A stretch of 64,000 nt of DNA, taken from assembly GCA_944990035.1 (NCBI GenBank), contig CALYLX010000156.1, forward strand, positions 186,001 through 250,000, in the 5' to 3' direction. Each line of letters opens with the position of its first letter. Positions within the stretch are counted from its first letter, which is position 1. Shown here piece by piece: positions 1 to 9,691 of the stretch. The notes under the pieces were generated by a model. It searched no databases, had not been told where the DNA came from, and saw only the letters and a list, made by a program, of their open reading frames with translations. Origin of the DNA: Clitopilus passeckerianus (Eukaryota; Basidiomycota; Agaricomycetes; Agaricales; Entolomataceae). Made by a program: the position numbers and the translations under genes.

Positions 1-690
1 GAAGAAAAGTTAAAAGTCAAAATTCATATCCCAAGCAAAAAGGTCGAAGGCGTAAATGCAACGAAGGGAGTTTATAAGTAAGTCGAAACGCTCGTCGAAT
101 AAAAGAAGGAAGTCCAACGAACCAAAGGGGGTAGTAGAATGTAGAAAGAAGGTGGAAGAAGGTGGAACACAAAGATCAAGGGGATGGGTATGCATGTTAT
201 GAGCCAAAGGTGTAAGAAAAGGAAGGGTAGATTGGGACGAACCACGCTCTATGTCTAAAAAACGCAATCGAGAAAATCGAAATGAAGAAGGTGGGGGACG
301 AAGTCGAACAGAAGGGGTTGAGAGCAAGGGAAAGGGAGAAGGAAGAGTGAATGGCGAAGACGCAAGCGGAGTGAATTGGGATGTGAAGGGTGGAGGAAGC
401 ACGAACAAATTAATGAAGGTTAGAAGGGGATGCAAATTGTTTGAATGAAAGGCAGAAAGAAAAGAAAGGACGGACAAAAGGAGTGGAATCAAAGGTAGAA
501 ATCAAGGAGCGATGAAAATGGAAGATAAAGGGGCGGGAGAAGGGATGTGGAAGGTGAACGCGGAGAGAAAAATAAGAGTAGAGGAACGAACATGAAAGAG
601 TCGCGTAATTCAAAACGAAAATAGAAGACGACAGGAAGAAAAGGCAGAAAGAAGGGAAGGAAAGATGCCAGACTTCGAGAAAACGCATAC
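1..690. other. Purine-rich tract, no supported gene
   Basis: The plus strand is strongly enriched in A and G over almost 700 bases (runs such as gaaggaaag and gggagaagg), so the minus strand is a CT-rich tract. Open frames exist on both strands, but their translations are compositionally biased (Ser/Pro/Leu/Phe-rich) and show no domain. The last recognisable exon of the DUF262 gene ends at its border (695). I see no gene in it. Confidence 0.6.
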
Positions 691-694
691 ACAC

Positions 695-1602
695 CTTGTC
701 CCTTCCCAGTCCCCCTCCATGCCTCCATGCAATACACCGCCTGACTAACACACCTAAAATCACTTCCGCGACTCTGCTCCCAATCCAAATTCCCACTGCC
801 CAGCCCACTCTCCTCTTCCCCACCCTCCCCACCTCTCAGAAACCTATCCAACAAGCTCCTAATAAAGGATGCCCTTTCCGACGAGATGACTTGAAGTTTT
901 TCAGCTGGGGTCAAAGCCATCCCAAGCTGAACGCGCTGGAATATTTCCCGCTCATCCCGGTCTGTGATGTCGTAGTACTCAACACAGACGATCTGTTTGT
1001 TAGAGAAGAGGCGGCGGTATTTTTCCGGGAGGAGACGTTTGCGCCGTGTGGAGGCAGTTGAGGTGAGAGCGGGGCTGTCTTTGAACCAGAGTTTTTCGTC
1101 TGTGTGTCTGTTCGTCCCAATTGGGTCAGTAACAGCTTTTAATGCAAACGGTGAAGCGCGTAGACGCAGAGACTTACGGATCCTTATGTGGGATCAACCC
1201 GTCCATAAACCGCTGTATACTCGTCAACCGCTGTTTCCCGTCAATGCACACTTTCTTCTCGAACCCGTCCTCGCCTGTCGAGACGGCAAAAATGATAGGC
1301 GGGATGTAGAAATTCCGGAAAACAGAGTCGATGAGTTTTATCTGTTTCGTCTCAGGCCAGACCACCGAGCGCTGGTACTCCGGCGCTACATCAATGTCGG
1401 ACGTATGCATCTGGTCGTGCAGAGCCTGCGCTGTGTACGTCGTTGCTCTTGGAACTTTGAGTGCGTTCCGGAGCTTGTACCCGCCATCCCCCTTCGAGCC
1501 AGTTTTGCCTTTGCCGCTTTTTGACTTTTTGGATTTCTTTCGGGAGGACTCGCCTTCGGAGGAGGAGAGGGATGTTAGTTCCGAGTATTCCGAGGACGAC
1601 AT
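695..1602 (-). CDS. DUF262 (GmrSD N-terminal type) protein, 3'-incomplete
   Basis: This is the N-terminal part of a DUF262 protein, the domain also found in the ParB-like half of bacterial GmrSD enzymes; fungal members have no settled function. Exon 1 (1602-1178) begins MSSSEYSEL, followed by a Ser/Lys-rich basic stretch and then the domain: YQRSVVWPETKQIKLIDS, PPIIFAV and CIDGKQRLTSIQRF. A 70-bp intron (donor gtaagt at 1177, acceptor cag at 1108) leads to exon 2 (1107-695), with EYYDITDRDEREIFQRVQLG and LTPAEKLQ, both typical of the family. A donor gtgtgt follows exon 2. The usual helical C-terminal half is not found in the remaining 690 bases, which are low-complexity. The gene is therefore truncated, rearranged, or continues beyond the window. 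A retroposed element lies about 130 bp upstream of the start. Confidence 0.75.
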
Positions 1603-1731
1603 GGAGAAGAGAGGATGGAAAAGGTACGTTGACGGAGGCGAACGAAGGGAGGAAAGACGTAAACAATCACGCGTCACGCGTCTGCATCGCCACTGAATTA
1701 AACACATGACGTTGATGTCACGGATCTGTCA

Positions 1732-1745
1732 ACCGAGATTTCGTT
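1732..1745. repeat. Target-site duplication (left copy)
   Basis: ACCGAGATTTCGTT here is repeated exactly at 2629-2642. With one mismatch the match extends left (GTCA versus GTCG). The two copies bound the poly(A)-tailed element between them. Confidence 0.75.
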
Positions 1746-2628
1746 TTTTTTTTTTTTTTTTTTTTTTTAAGATCATCCACGTAGGGTATATTTTAGACGT
1801 ACTCAAAATATACAAAAAACTGGGTGTGCGATAACAGTCCCGCGAGGGCAGGCTACACCTAAATCATCCCTCTCATCAACCTGGACAGCTTCGGACTGTC
1901 CTGTGCTCCTACTAGCGACTGACATCCGGATTTCAGAGGAGTCCCACCCCATTCTCCGGGTGGATGCGCCTAAGATAAGCCCCAAACCACCAGTGTGGGC
2001 GCCGCAGCTTCCAACTGTCAGTGACCTGCATAGCTGGTGTACCAGCAGTAGGGGGTTGACACGATGACCCTTACAGGTTGGAAAAAGAATGTTAACGAGA
2101 GACCCTGCCTTCCACTATGCACGTCGGATCCTGAACCCACCACCTAAACCTATACCCCCCTCCATGCACCACTCGAACACCCCGCTACCCACTCCAGAGG
2201 TAGAATACCCGTTCCAGCTGCCAAGATCGTGAGTAGTAGCCCCCCATCCCAAGGCAGTTGATCCTTCTCGGTTGCGCCCCTTTCGGGTCTGCGCGAAGCA
2301 GAGCATATTCCTAAACTTGTGAGGACGCGATGACGCTAACATAGAGAGTAGGGTCCGCCCAGGTATGTGTCGAGATAGTAGGCATAAGCGGATCCTAATT
2401 GCCTCCAGCAGAGCGGAGGGGAGACGGACCGCGCGATTGTCGCGATCTGCCCCGATAAGCAAAAATGAGAGTGAGATTGAACGGATTTGTTAAAAGGAAA
2501 GGCGAGGAGGCTGTGGCGGGGCCCGATGTGATTAATGAGAGGTGTTTGGTAGAATAAGGCCAACCATTTGTGTGAGAGTGACGAGTTCCCACGGTTGGAT
2601 GGTGGTGGTTTAAGATCAAGAAGCGTCG
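1744..2628 (-). mobile_element. Poly(A)-tailed retroposed element (SINE-like or 5'-truncated LINE)
   Basis: Read on the minus strand, this insertion of about 0.88 kb starts near 2628, ends in 25 consecutive A (plus-strand T 1744-1768), and is flanked by a 14-bp direct repeat. A 3' poly(A) tail with a target-site duplication of variable length is the signature of target-primed reverse transcription. No reverse-transcriptase motif is visible in any frame, so it is non-autonomous: a SINE-like element, a LINE 3' end or a processed RNA copy. The longest frames (2115-2462 and 2336-2665) overlap each other and show no known domain. It sits just upstream of the DUF262 gene and could disturb its promoter. 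I could not identify a tRNA-like head with confidence. Confidence 0.65.
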
Positions 2629-2642
2629 ACCGAGATTTCGTT
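2629..2642. repeat. Target-site duplication (right copy)
   Basis: Second copy of the 14-bp ACCGAGATTTCGTT repeat. It marks the 5' end of the retroposed element, which reads on the minus strand. Confidence 0.75.
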
Positions 2643-2943
2643 GACAAGTGCCAACACGAACCCATTCAGATTCCTGGCTGACGGAAGATCTTGGTATGAA
2701 CTTTCAAAATTTCACATTCGACTGCCATCGCAGACACTATTGCGTATCTGTGGCTGGACTGGATAATCTGGCTTTTCCGTTCTCGTAGAACGACCGTATG
2801 CCTGAGCGCTGAGCTGTCACTCGAAAGCTTCCTTCACAAACCACGATGCCGACCGGTACTAGAATTCCTGCTCTCCAATTCTACGTTTATATGGACTCGG
2901 CTGAAGGCCAACCAGCACCATTAAGTAAGGGAGCCGGCCTTTA
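2643..2943. other. Intergenic, nothing recognised
   Basis: About 300 bases between the poly(A) element and the copia element. No gene or fragment was recognised. The last five bases (CTTTA, 2939-2943) are the left target-site duplication of the copia insertion. Confidence 0.6.
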
Positions 2944-3314
2944 TGTCGAGCAAGCATGCCTTCCAGCGAGGGAAGTTGCAGAGTGGCCTACCTTGAGCTA
3001 AGTGTAGGGTTGTGAGGTAAAGCGAACTATGTAATAAGACTAGAGAAGTCTCCAATGTATTGAGGTGAAGTACATAGGTTTATATACATAAGGAGAGCGT
3101 GCACAGACCATGTATATGTAAGCATATCTAGAATGTTCTGTGCTAAATATAGTACGGAAGTGACACGGAATGAGTCATAAGTAGTCATGAAGTGTCACGT
3201 GAATTGCCATGAGGCGTATTCGTAAGAAGGCGTAACAATGGTGCGATATGGCGCAATACTAGATCATGTGATGTCACGTGATTAGTCATGTGAGTGGTAC
3301 GCGTCAATTCAACA
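2944..3314 (-). repeat. 3' LTR of the copia element
   Basis: 371-bp terminal repeat, identical by eye to 9321-9691, so the insertion is young. It follows the polypurine tract in element orientation. Confidence 0.95.
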
Positions 3315-3330
3315 CACCCCCTCAAAGACC
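3315..3330 (-). promoter_or_regulatory. Polypurine tract of the copia element
   Basis: Directly inside the 3' LTR, the minus strand reads TTTGAGGGGGTG, a G-rich purine run at the place where plus-strand DNA synthesis is primed. Confidence 0.7.
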
Positions 3331-3332
3331 AC

Positions 3333-6300
3333 CTATTGTGTGTCTTTGTTCTTAGACGAGTAAAACTCAAGTCCAAGTTGAGATCTGAACTGCTCAAATT
3401 TGACACGGTCCAAATTCTTGGTCAGCATGTCAGCAGTGTTCTCATTTCCAGGTATAAAGTATAACTCTATGATACCGTTTTCAACACATTCGCGGGCGTA
3501 GTGATAGCGAATATCAATGTGTTTAGTTCGGCGTTCCTGGACAGGATTTGATCCGATAAAGATCGATCCCTGATTATCACCGATAACCATAGTAGGTTCA
3601 GTTTCAGGAAGACCAATTTCAGACAAGAGTGACCGAAGCCATGTGACTTGTCGACATGTGTCTGACAAAGCCATGTATTCAGCTTCTGTCGATGATAGCG
3701 CAATTGTTTTCTGCGCTTTCGACGTCCAACAGATAAGTCCATTTGCGAGTTTCATAATATATCCTGATGTAGAGCGACGCGTGTTTTCGTCAGACGCCCA
3801 ATCAGAATCTGTATATGCATGCAGACCACCATTACTAGCTCCGTCGTAGACAAGTGAGTAGTTGGGGTAGGTAGCTAAGTACCTTAGCACATGTTTGGCC
3901 TTTTCGAGATGCTCTTTGCTTGGATTTGCAGAGAACTGCGATAGTTTGATTACCGCAAAGGCAATATCGGGCCGTGTGCCTAGCATGAGATATAACAGAG
4001 ATCCGATCACGGATTGAAACTCTGATTTGATCTTGGGATTGGGAGCCTCGGTATTGGTTTTAGGTTTCCAGCCAGATGGCAGTGGAGTATAAGTGGTTTT
4101 AGCATTAGTCATTCCATAGCGTTGCAATACTTTTTGGAGATAAGGAACTTGATCAAGTTTGATCGTGTTCTTGTCCCGAGTAATGCGCATGCGTAGGAAT
4201 TCCTTAGCGTCACCAAGGTCTCGGCATTCCCATTTCTTCATGAATGCGGATTTCATCTTCAAGACGAGGTTCCGATCAGACCCCATGAACATTGCATCAT
4301 CGACATACACGACAGCGACAACAGTTTTGCCATCTTTAGTATGATGTACAAAGACACCTGCGTCGGATGTTGTTCGTTTGAAACCCAATGCTTCCATGGA
4401 TTTCGTCATCTCTTTCCACCAAGAGAGACTTGCTTGTTTAAGGCCATATAGTGCCCGTTTGAGTCTACAGACTCTATTTGGGTGGCTTTTGGATTTAAAT
4501 CCTTCTGGTTGCTCCATATAGATTTCCTCTTCGAGTTTTCCATATAGAAAGGCAGTTTTCACATCAACACCTTGAATGTGCCATCCTTCTAATGCGGCTA
4601 GCGCAAATAGAGTTCGAACGGTTTCAAAGCGTACAACCGGGGAAAAGATCTCGTCAAAATCTATACCCTCGATCTGTGAGAAGCCTTTAGCAACAAGCCT
4701 AGCCTTTTTGCGACCATCAGATTTGATGTCAAATACCCAACGGTTCTTGACAATCTTTCGGCCTTTAGGTGGATCAACTAGCTCATACACGTCTCGTTCA
4801 CAGAGCGCCTCAAGCTCCTGTTGACATGCATTATGCCATTCCTTCTGCTCCGCTTTTGGCAGTCGAGCAATATCGCGGAATTGCATCTCGCGAATGTTGG
4901 GTAGTCTAGGTGTAGAACTATCCGATAGAAGTGCGTGAAGATACGGTGGAGTATACTCATCAGCTGGCATAGCCAGGTCTGCCTGATGGAGTAAGTATTG
5001 TATCAATGGCACACCCCCTTCCTTGCACAGTTTTTGTGCCCAAGCGAGATCAGCATCAGAATCTTCACGAGGCCGTTTCGGCGGACGTGGCAATTTCTGT
5101 TCAGGCACAACGCCTTGCATGCGATCCTCAACCTGTTCTCCTGATGGTTGATTGTCATCATTCTCGGACTGTTCGCTAGTATTGGAGGTTGTGATCCCTT
5201 CCATCGTGTCAGTTGGCTGAAATGTAGCCTGACGATGGTCATAACCGGATCGTGGTACTTGTCTGGCGCGCCCAGGCATTTCACCCACGGTCTTTTTCCA
5301 ATATCTGTCCATGAGAATGTCCCTTTGAATTTCAGAGGGAAGACGATTTTCTCCATATATATTGCCAGGTTTTCTGGTAATGGTACGTATCCTTTGGGGA
5401 TAGCGTCGCAATGGTATGCCTTGAGGCAATTGCGGTCCGCTATTATTTTCAAATTGAGCACGATCTGGAAGTGATCTCCAGTTCTCCACGTCAATTCGAC
5501 GAAGTCGGAATTTAGATGGATCAATTTGGTATGGTCCTTGTCCATTATCGGACTGACTGGGTGGATACGCGGAACCCTGACCTGTTGATGTTGGGTCATC
5601 AACATAGAAGTCTTCATTATCAGAGACTTCCTTAGGTTCCTCTTCCACGGTAGGCATTTTGCCTTTACCCTTGTCCGATTTAGGTTTCGGAGTGGAAGGT
5701 GGAGAAGGAGAAGGGGTTCGGGTGTGATCAGAAGCATGATCATTTTGATGTTGACTAGGTGGTTCTGGACCATCATTGTCATCATCTCCCGATTCCGAAG
5801 GAATTTGTTGATCCGGAACATGATGTTCCGGGTCTTGCATCAAAGGTTTATCACCTATACGTGTGATGCCACGACTTTTGTGTTCAGGACATTTGGGGAA
5901 TAGTGTTTCATCAAATAGTGCTGTAGTTCCAACAAATATTGTGTTGTTGTGAAGTCGCATGAATTTGTGCGCCTTCATACCTGGTTCTGTACCAAGGTAC
6001 AACATGAGTTCCGATTTCGGAGCAAGTTTGTTGGCTCGTTTGTCCTCAGGGAGGTAAACGTAAGCACCACAACCAAATACACGGAGGTGAGAAATGTCTG
6101 GTTTCTCCTTAAAGATAACCTCGTGGGGTGTTTTCCAATCGATTCTTCGAATTGGAGTTCGGTTGTATAGATGAGCACTATGTGCCACAGAGAATTCCCA
6201 CCACATGTTAGGGAGGCAAGCATCGTGATGCATAGCCATTGCTTTATCCATGATGGTGCAGTTAAAGCGCTCTGCACGGCCATTTTGTTGAGGCGTGTGC

Positions 6301-9083
6301 GGTGCACTTTTCTGAATCTGAATGCCACGTTGTCTCAGTGCATTCTCAAACTTGGTGAATTCACCCCCTCCATCGATACGCCAAGATTTGATCTTAGCTC
6401 CGAACTGGGTGTCAACCATGGCAGCGAAGTCTTCCATAGCTTTGACGGCTTCCGACTTTTTACGAAGGAACGTCACCCATCCGTGGGAGGAGTTATCATC
6501 CAAGAAGGAGATAAAGTATTTGTATTTGTGATATGAAATCACGGGAAATTCCTTCAGATCAGAATGAATCATCTCGAAGGGTTCCTTTGCATGAGATTCG
6601 GATGGCGGGAAAGACTTTGAAGGCATTTTCCCTTGTGCACATCCTTGGCAAATCGGATTCTCTTTTGGGAATTCGATGTTCTGCGGACCTTTCCGTGTAT
6701 GTACCTGACTACGGCGTAAAACTTCCTTAGACGGATGTCCAAGGCGTTTATGCCACAAGTCGTACGTGGCTGCAAACACGCATGATGCAGCGACCATCTT
6801 CTTTGCAGAAGTGATCTTGGTATCTAACCAATAAAGGTTATCACCAGGAATGTGTGGTTTACACACTATCTCCGCACGATTCTTATTCCGAGAATAGAAT
6901 GTCATCGTGGAAGATGAAGCCCTAAGAAGGAGTTTCTCCTTCTGTAAGAACTCTCCCATAGCGAGTAATCGCGTGGAGAGCTCAGGGAAGTAATAGACTG
7001 GAAATAGACGTGTAGTCACTTCAACAGTCTTGTTGGTTCCGGGTCTCACAAATGAATGATCGATGAACACAGTTCCTCGACCCCTTATGGAAACTTGACC
7101 GCTTGCGGTTATAACATTTCCAAAGTCACCTTCTTCGTAGTCGGTGAAGTCATTGAGATTATTCGTAAAATGATACGAAGCACCGGAATCCATGATCCAT
7201 GATGCGGATCCGTCATCTGGTCTTTTTCCCTTACACTTGTTGCAGTTAATTGCATGATTCATAAATTTTTGTGACGAGTTAGTCACAGATCCTAATGCTG
7301 GCATACATGTCATAGTAGAAGTGGGGGTATCCCCGAATGCATATGTATCGTGTATAGTAAAGTCCGTAGAGTTCGTGCGTGAAATTAATCGTCGCCGAAG
7401 AGCTCGCTGGAACTTTCTATCAGCATTTGATCTTGAATCAAAAGTGCAAGGTACTTGCCTGTCAAGAGGACCGGTTTGGTCATTGGCGGCCATTTCCGCA
7501 TCCCAATCCATCTCCATGTGACCATCTTGACGCTGATCTTCCTGATCCGATTCTCCGCCGAGAGATATTTCATCTTCGTCGCAACGTGTACGTTTAGTAG
7601 GGCGGGGAGAAGGGGGAAGATCAACAACTTCCTCAATCTGCGCAGATGATGTGGGAGTTTCCTCCGAAGTAGAAGACTGCGCTACAGTCTTGGCGCGTGT
7701 ACGAGGGTCATTGGTCTTGCCACATGTATGCTTGACTGGTCCTTCGACCTCTGGATTAGTCCAGCAGCCACACCTAAGTTGGCAAGTCAGCTCCGCAATT
7801 CGCTTGGCATGATCAGGATGATCGCACGTGTTGTTGTCACATTCAAGCAGATGCGGCCATGGGCATCCAGCCTTAAGAGTCGCAGCATAGTCCTTTTGGA
7901 CACCGTCAATGATGGGTCTGCTGTCCCATTTACCTGGGAGAGCGCCTACATCAATGTTGTAGTCGTGGATACCGCAGGCACGAAGGAGTTCTCGATCAGA
8001 GAATGATTGCTCCTTGTGGAACATCGCCATCAAGGGGCGAAGGTAGCGGGGCTCAACAGGCATGGACATGCGTTCCAAGAAAGTCTTGGCTTGCATGTAG
8101 CGTGGATCCTGTTGATCGCCAGATTGGCCTGGGCCAGTCCACGATGCAGGGGTGGAGATGCGCTCAGAGAGCGTGACTCCAAGACGGTTGATAAGTGCGA
8201 CCTTAGCGGTCGTGGGGGCAGGAGGTGGAGATGGAGTAACCGGTGGAGCCACCATTGCCATAGAGGCAAAAACGGTGGCTGCCTCAGCCTGATGGGCGTG
8301 GCCTTCTTGCTTCTTCTTCTGCGGGCGCCGATTATTCTTGGTCTTCTTTTGGGAAGGACCAGAGTTCGAAGATCCGCCTTGCGGCTGTGACTGCTGCTGG
8401 TTTTGACCCTTTTTGTGCTTAGGGTCAGCACCTTTGCGTTTGACAGCAGAGATCTTGTTGGCAACAACAGGGTTACCAGTGCGGTGTTCGAATTCGGCAA
8501 CAATCGACGATCGGATGTCTGCAAAGGTCAGACTGTTGATCGTGATGTTGGGTCTGGACAAAGCCATAGACGCAACACTATCCCATTTGGTGGGGATAGC
8601 GGCAATGAGAATCATCGCCTTGACGAATTCGGGGAGAGAAGTACCACTTGCTTCGAGACGCTCAAAGTATAAATTGAGGGTGGCGATTTCGGGGTTGGGA
8701 TTGGAGTTCCCAGAAAGCTTAAAGGTGATAGCTTTCTTGAAATCAGAGAAGATGATCGAAGGTCCAGGGTGATCATAATTGGTGCTAAGATTTTGCCATG
8801 TGGCGGCAGCATCTGCTCCAATGTTGGCGGTTGACATCACATTAGTCATGCGGAGTGTCATGATACCCTGTGCCTGATCATTTTTATCATGCCACGACCT
8901 CATTTCTTTGAGTTCTTCAGCAGTGGGTGCCTGAGGATTGACAAACGTGGGAACCGGGTAGTGACCGGCGACGATCTGCCAAAGTCCTTGGGACTGCAAG
9001 TAGGCTTTCATCTTCGTTTGGAAGATGATCCAGTTACTACCATCAAAGGTAGGGACGAGTGACGTCATGTTTGATGAAGACAT
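3333..9083 (-). CDS. Copia Gag-Pol polyprotein, intact (1,916 aa)
   Basis: Encodes the capsid protein and enzymes of the copia element. From the ATG at 9083 (MSSSNMTSL), chosen because the upstream in-frame residues are Ser-rich and unlike Gag, the order is: UBN2-type Gag (about residues 1-270); a basic and Pro/Gln-rich linker; a Cys/His-rich segment (about 412-455); aspartic protease (WIMDSGASYHF, about 631); GAG-pre-integrase HHCC (WHKRLGH, about 776, then CQGCAQGK); integrase core with HSDL (about 839), DGGGEF (about 903) and GRAERFN (about 936); an acidic Ser/Pro-rich linker; RVT_2 reverse transcriptase (NRWVFDIKSDG about 1449, YVDDAMF about 1594); and RNase H ending in SSTEAEYMAL (about 1799) with a TKHIDIRYH motif. 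No stop or frameshift interrupts it. Gag and Pol share one frame, so no programmed frameshift is used. A canonical CX2CX4HX4C zinc knuckle is absent. Confidence 0.96.
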   Translation of the reverse strand: MSSSNMTSLVPTFDGSNWIIFQTKMKAYLQSQGLWQIVAGHYPVPTFVNPQAPTAEELKEMRSWHDKNDQAQGIMTLRMTNVMSTANIGADAAATWQNLSTNYDHPGPSIIFSDFKKAITFKLSGNSNPNPEIATLNLYFERLEASGTSLPEFVKAMILIAAIPTKWDSVASMALSRPNITINSLTFADIRSSIVAEFEHRTGNPVVANKISAVKRKGADPKHKKGQNQQQSQPQGGSSNSGPSQKKTKNNRRPQKKKQEGHAHQAEAATVFASMAMVAPPVTPSPPPAPTTAKVALINRLGVTLSERISTPASWTGPGQSGDQQDPRYMQAKTFLERMSMPVEPRYLRPLMAMFHKEQSFSDRELLRACGIHDYNIDVGALPGKWDSRPIIDGVQKDYAATLKAGCPWPHLLECDNNTCDHPDHAKRIAELTCQLRCGCWTNPEVEGPVKHTCGKTNDPRTRAKTVAQSSTSEETPTSSAQIEEVVDLPPSPRPTKRTRCDEDEISLGGESDQEDQRQDGHMEMDWDAEMAANDQTGPLDRQVPCTFDSRSNADRKFQRALRRRLISRTNSTDFTIHDTYAFGDTPTSTMTCMPALGSVTNSSQKFMNHAINCNKCKGKRPDDGSASWIMDSGASYHFTNNLNDFTDYEEGDFGNVITASGQVSIRGRGTVFIDHSFVRPGTNKTVEVTTRLFPVYYFPELSTRLLAMGEFLQKEKLLLRASSSTMTFYSRNKNRAEIVCKPHIPGDNLYWLDTKITSAKKMVAASCVFAATYDLWHKRLGHPSKEVLRRSQVHTRKGPQNIEFPKENPICQGCAQGKMPSKSFPPSESHAKEPFEMIHSDLKEFPVISYHKYKYFISFLDDNSSHGWVTFLRKKSEAVKAMEDFAAMVDTQFGAKIKSWRIDGGGEFTKFENALRQRGIQIQKSAPHTPQQNGRAERFNCTIMDKAMAMHHDACLPNMWWEFSVAHSAHLYNRTPIRRIDWKTPHEVIFKEKPDISHLRVFGCGAYVYLPEDKRANKLAPKSELMLYLGTEPGMKAHKFMRLHNNTIFVGTTALFDETLFPKCPEHKSRGITRIGDKPLMQDPEHHVPDQQIPSESGDDDNDGPEPPSQHQNDHASDHTRTPSPSPPSTPKPKSDKGKGKMPTVEEEPKEVSDNEDFYVDDPTSTGQGSAYPPSQSDNGQGPYQIDPSKFRLRRIDVENWRSLPDRAQFENNSGPQLPQGIPLRRYPQRIRTITRKPGNIYGENRLPSEIQRDILMDRYWKKTVGEMPGRARQVPRSGYDHRQATFQPTDTMEGITTSNTSEQSENDDNQPSGEQVEDRMQGVVPEQKLPRPPKRPREDSDADLAWAQKLCKEGGVPLIQYLLHQADLAMPADEYTPPYLHALLSDSSTPRLPNIREMQFRDIARLPKAEQKEWHNACQQELEALCERDVYELVDPPKGRKIVKNRWVFDIKSDGRKKARLVAKGFSQIEGIDFDEIFSPVVRFETVRTLFALAALEGWHIQGVDVKTAFLYGKLEEEIYMEQPEGFKSKSHPNRVCRLKRALYGLKQASLSWWKEMTKSMEALGFKRTTSDAGVFVHHTKDGKTVVAVVYVDDAMFMGSDRNLVLKMKSAFMKKWECRDLGDAKEFLRMRITRDKNTIKLDQVPYLQKVLQRYGMTNAKTTYTPLPSGWKPKTNTEAPNPKIKSEFQSVIGSLLYLMLGTRPDIAFAVIKLSQFSANPSKEHLEKAKHVLRYLATYPNYSLVYDGASNGGLHAYTDSDWASDENTRRSTSGYIMKLANGLICWTSKAQKTIALSSTEAEYMALSDTCRQVTWLRSLLSEIGLPETEPTMVIGDNQGSIFIGSNPVQERRTKHIDIRYHYARECVENGIIELYFIPGNENTADMLTKNLDRVKFEQFRSQLGLEFYSSKNKDTQ

Positions 9084-9308
9084 TGATCTATCAAACAAAG
9101 AAGTCAGCATCAGTTGAGACACATGTAACAGTGACGACACTGCTGTGCTCAACGAGCTATAGACCTCTATACCAGATGGTATTGAGATACTTCCTGAGTT
9201 TGTCGAAGATCCAACCCTTGAGGTTGATCTTAACGACGAGCTCAGAGGTAGTGAACCGATCCGCAATGTCGAGCACACCAGCGAGCTGGTAGCTACAGAC
9301 AGCGATCA

Positions 9309-9320
9309 GGGCCCATAACC
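9309..9320 (-). promoter_or_regulatory. Primer-binding site, initiator-Met half-tRNA type
   Basis: The 12 bases next to the 5' LTR read GGTTATGGGCCC in element orientation. Their complement, GGGCCCATAACC, is the anticodon stem-loop of eukaryotic initiator methionine tRNA and contains CAT. Drosophila copia and yeast Ty5 prime from this internal site using a cleaved tRNA-iMet half, so the same mechanism is inferred here. Confidence 0.8.
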
Positions 9321-9691
9321 TGTCGAGCAAGCATGCCTTCCAGCGAGGGAAGTTGCAGAGTGGCCTACCTTGAGCTAAGTGTAGGGTTGTGAGGTAAAGC
9401 GAACTATGTAATAAGACTAGAGAAGTCTCCAATGTATTGAGGTGAAGTACATAGGTTTATATACATAAGGAGAGCGTGCACAGACCATGTATATGTAAGC
9501 ATATCTAGAATGTTCTGTGCTAAATATAGTACGGAAGTGACACGGAATGAGTCATAAGTAGTCATGAAGTGTCACGTGAATTGCCATGAGGCGTATTCGT
9601 AAGAAGGCGTAACAATGGTGCGATATGGCGCAATACTAGATCATGTGATGTCACGTGATTAGTCATGTGAGTGGTACGCGTCAATTCAACA
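9321..9691 (-). repeat. 5' LTR of the copia element, with TATA box
   Basis: 371-bp LTR carrying the element's promoter. On the minus strand TATATAAA lies at about 9463-9456, a plausible TATA box upstream of the Gag-Pol start. Confidence 0.93.

Larger units (their letters stand above)
2944..9691 (-). mobile_element. Full-length Ty1/copia LTR retrotransposon
   Basis: This is a complete element of about 6.75 kb. It has two 371-bp LTRs that I read as identical, each TGTCGA...TTCAACA in plus orientation (ends TGT/ACA). It is flanked by the 5-bp target-site duplication CTTTA (2939-2943 and 9692-9696). Between the LTRs, in element order, are a primer-binding site, one uninterrupted Gag-Pol frame and a polypurine tract. 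The order protease-integrase-RT-RNase H is that of Pseudoviridae (Ty1/copia). Identical LTRs and an intact frame indicate a recent insertion that may still be mobile. It lies in intergenic sequence and interrupts no recognisable gene. Confidence 0.97.

Noticed and set aside
10..832. Minus-strand frames continuing past the DUF262 exon (10-492 and 410-832)
   Set aside because: Compositional products of the CT-rich strand; no similarity to the expected DUF262 C-terminal half.
3467..9059. Many open frames on both strands inside the copia coding region (for example 5003-5821 minus and 8007-8390 plus)
   Set aside because: They lie in other frames of an intact, motif-rich Gag-Pol frame and show no domains.
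9309..9325. Possible tRNA gene because of GGGCCCATAACC
   Set aside because: Only the anticodon-arm complement is present; it is the primer-binding site of the retrotransposon.
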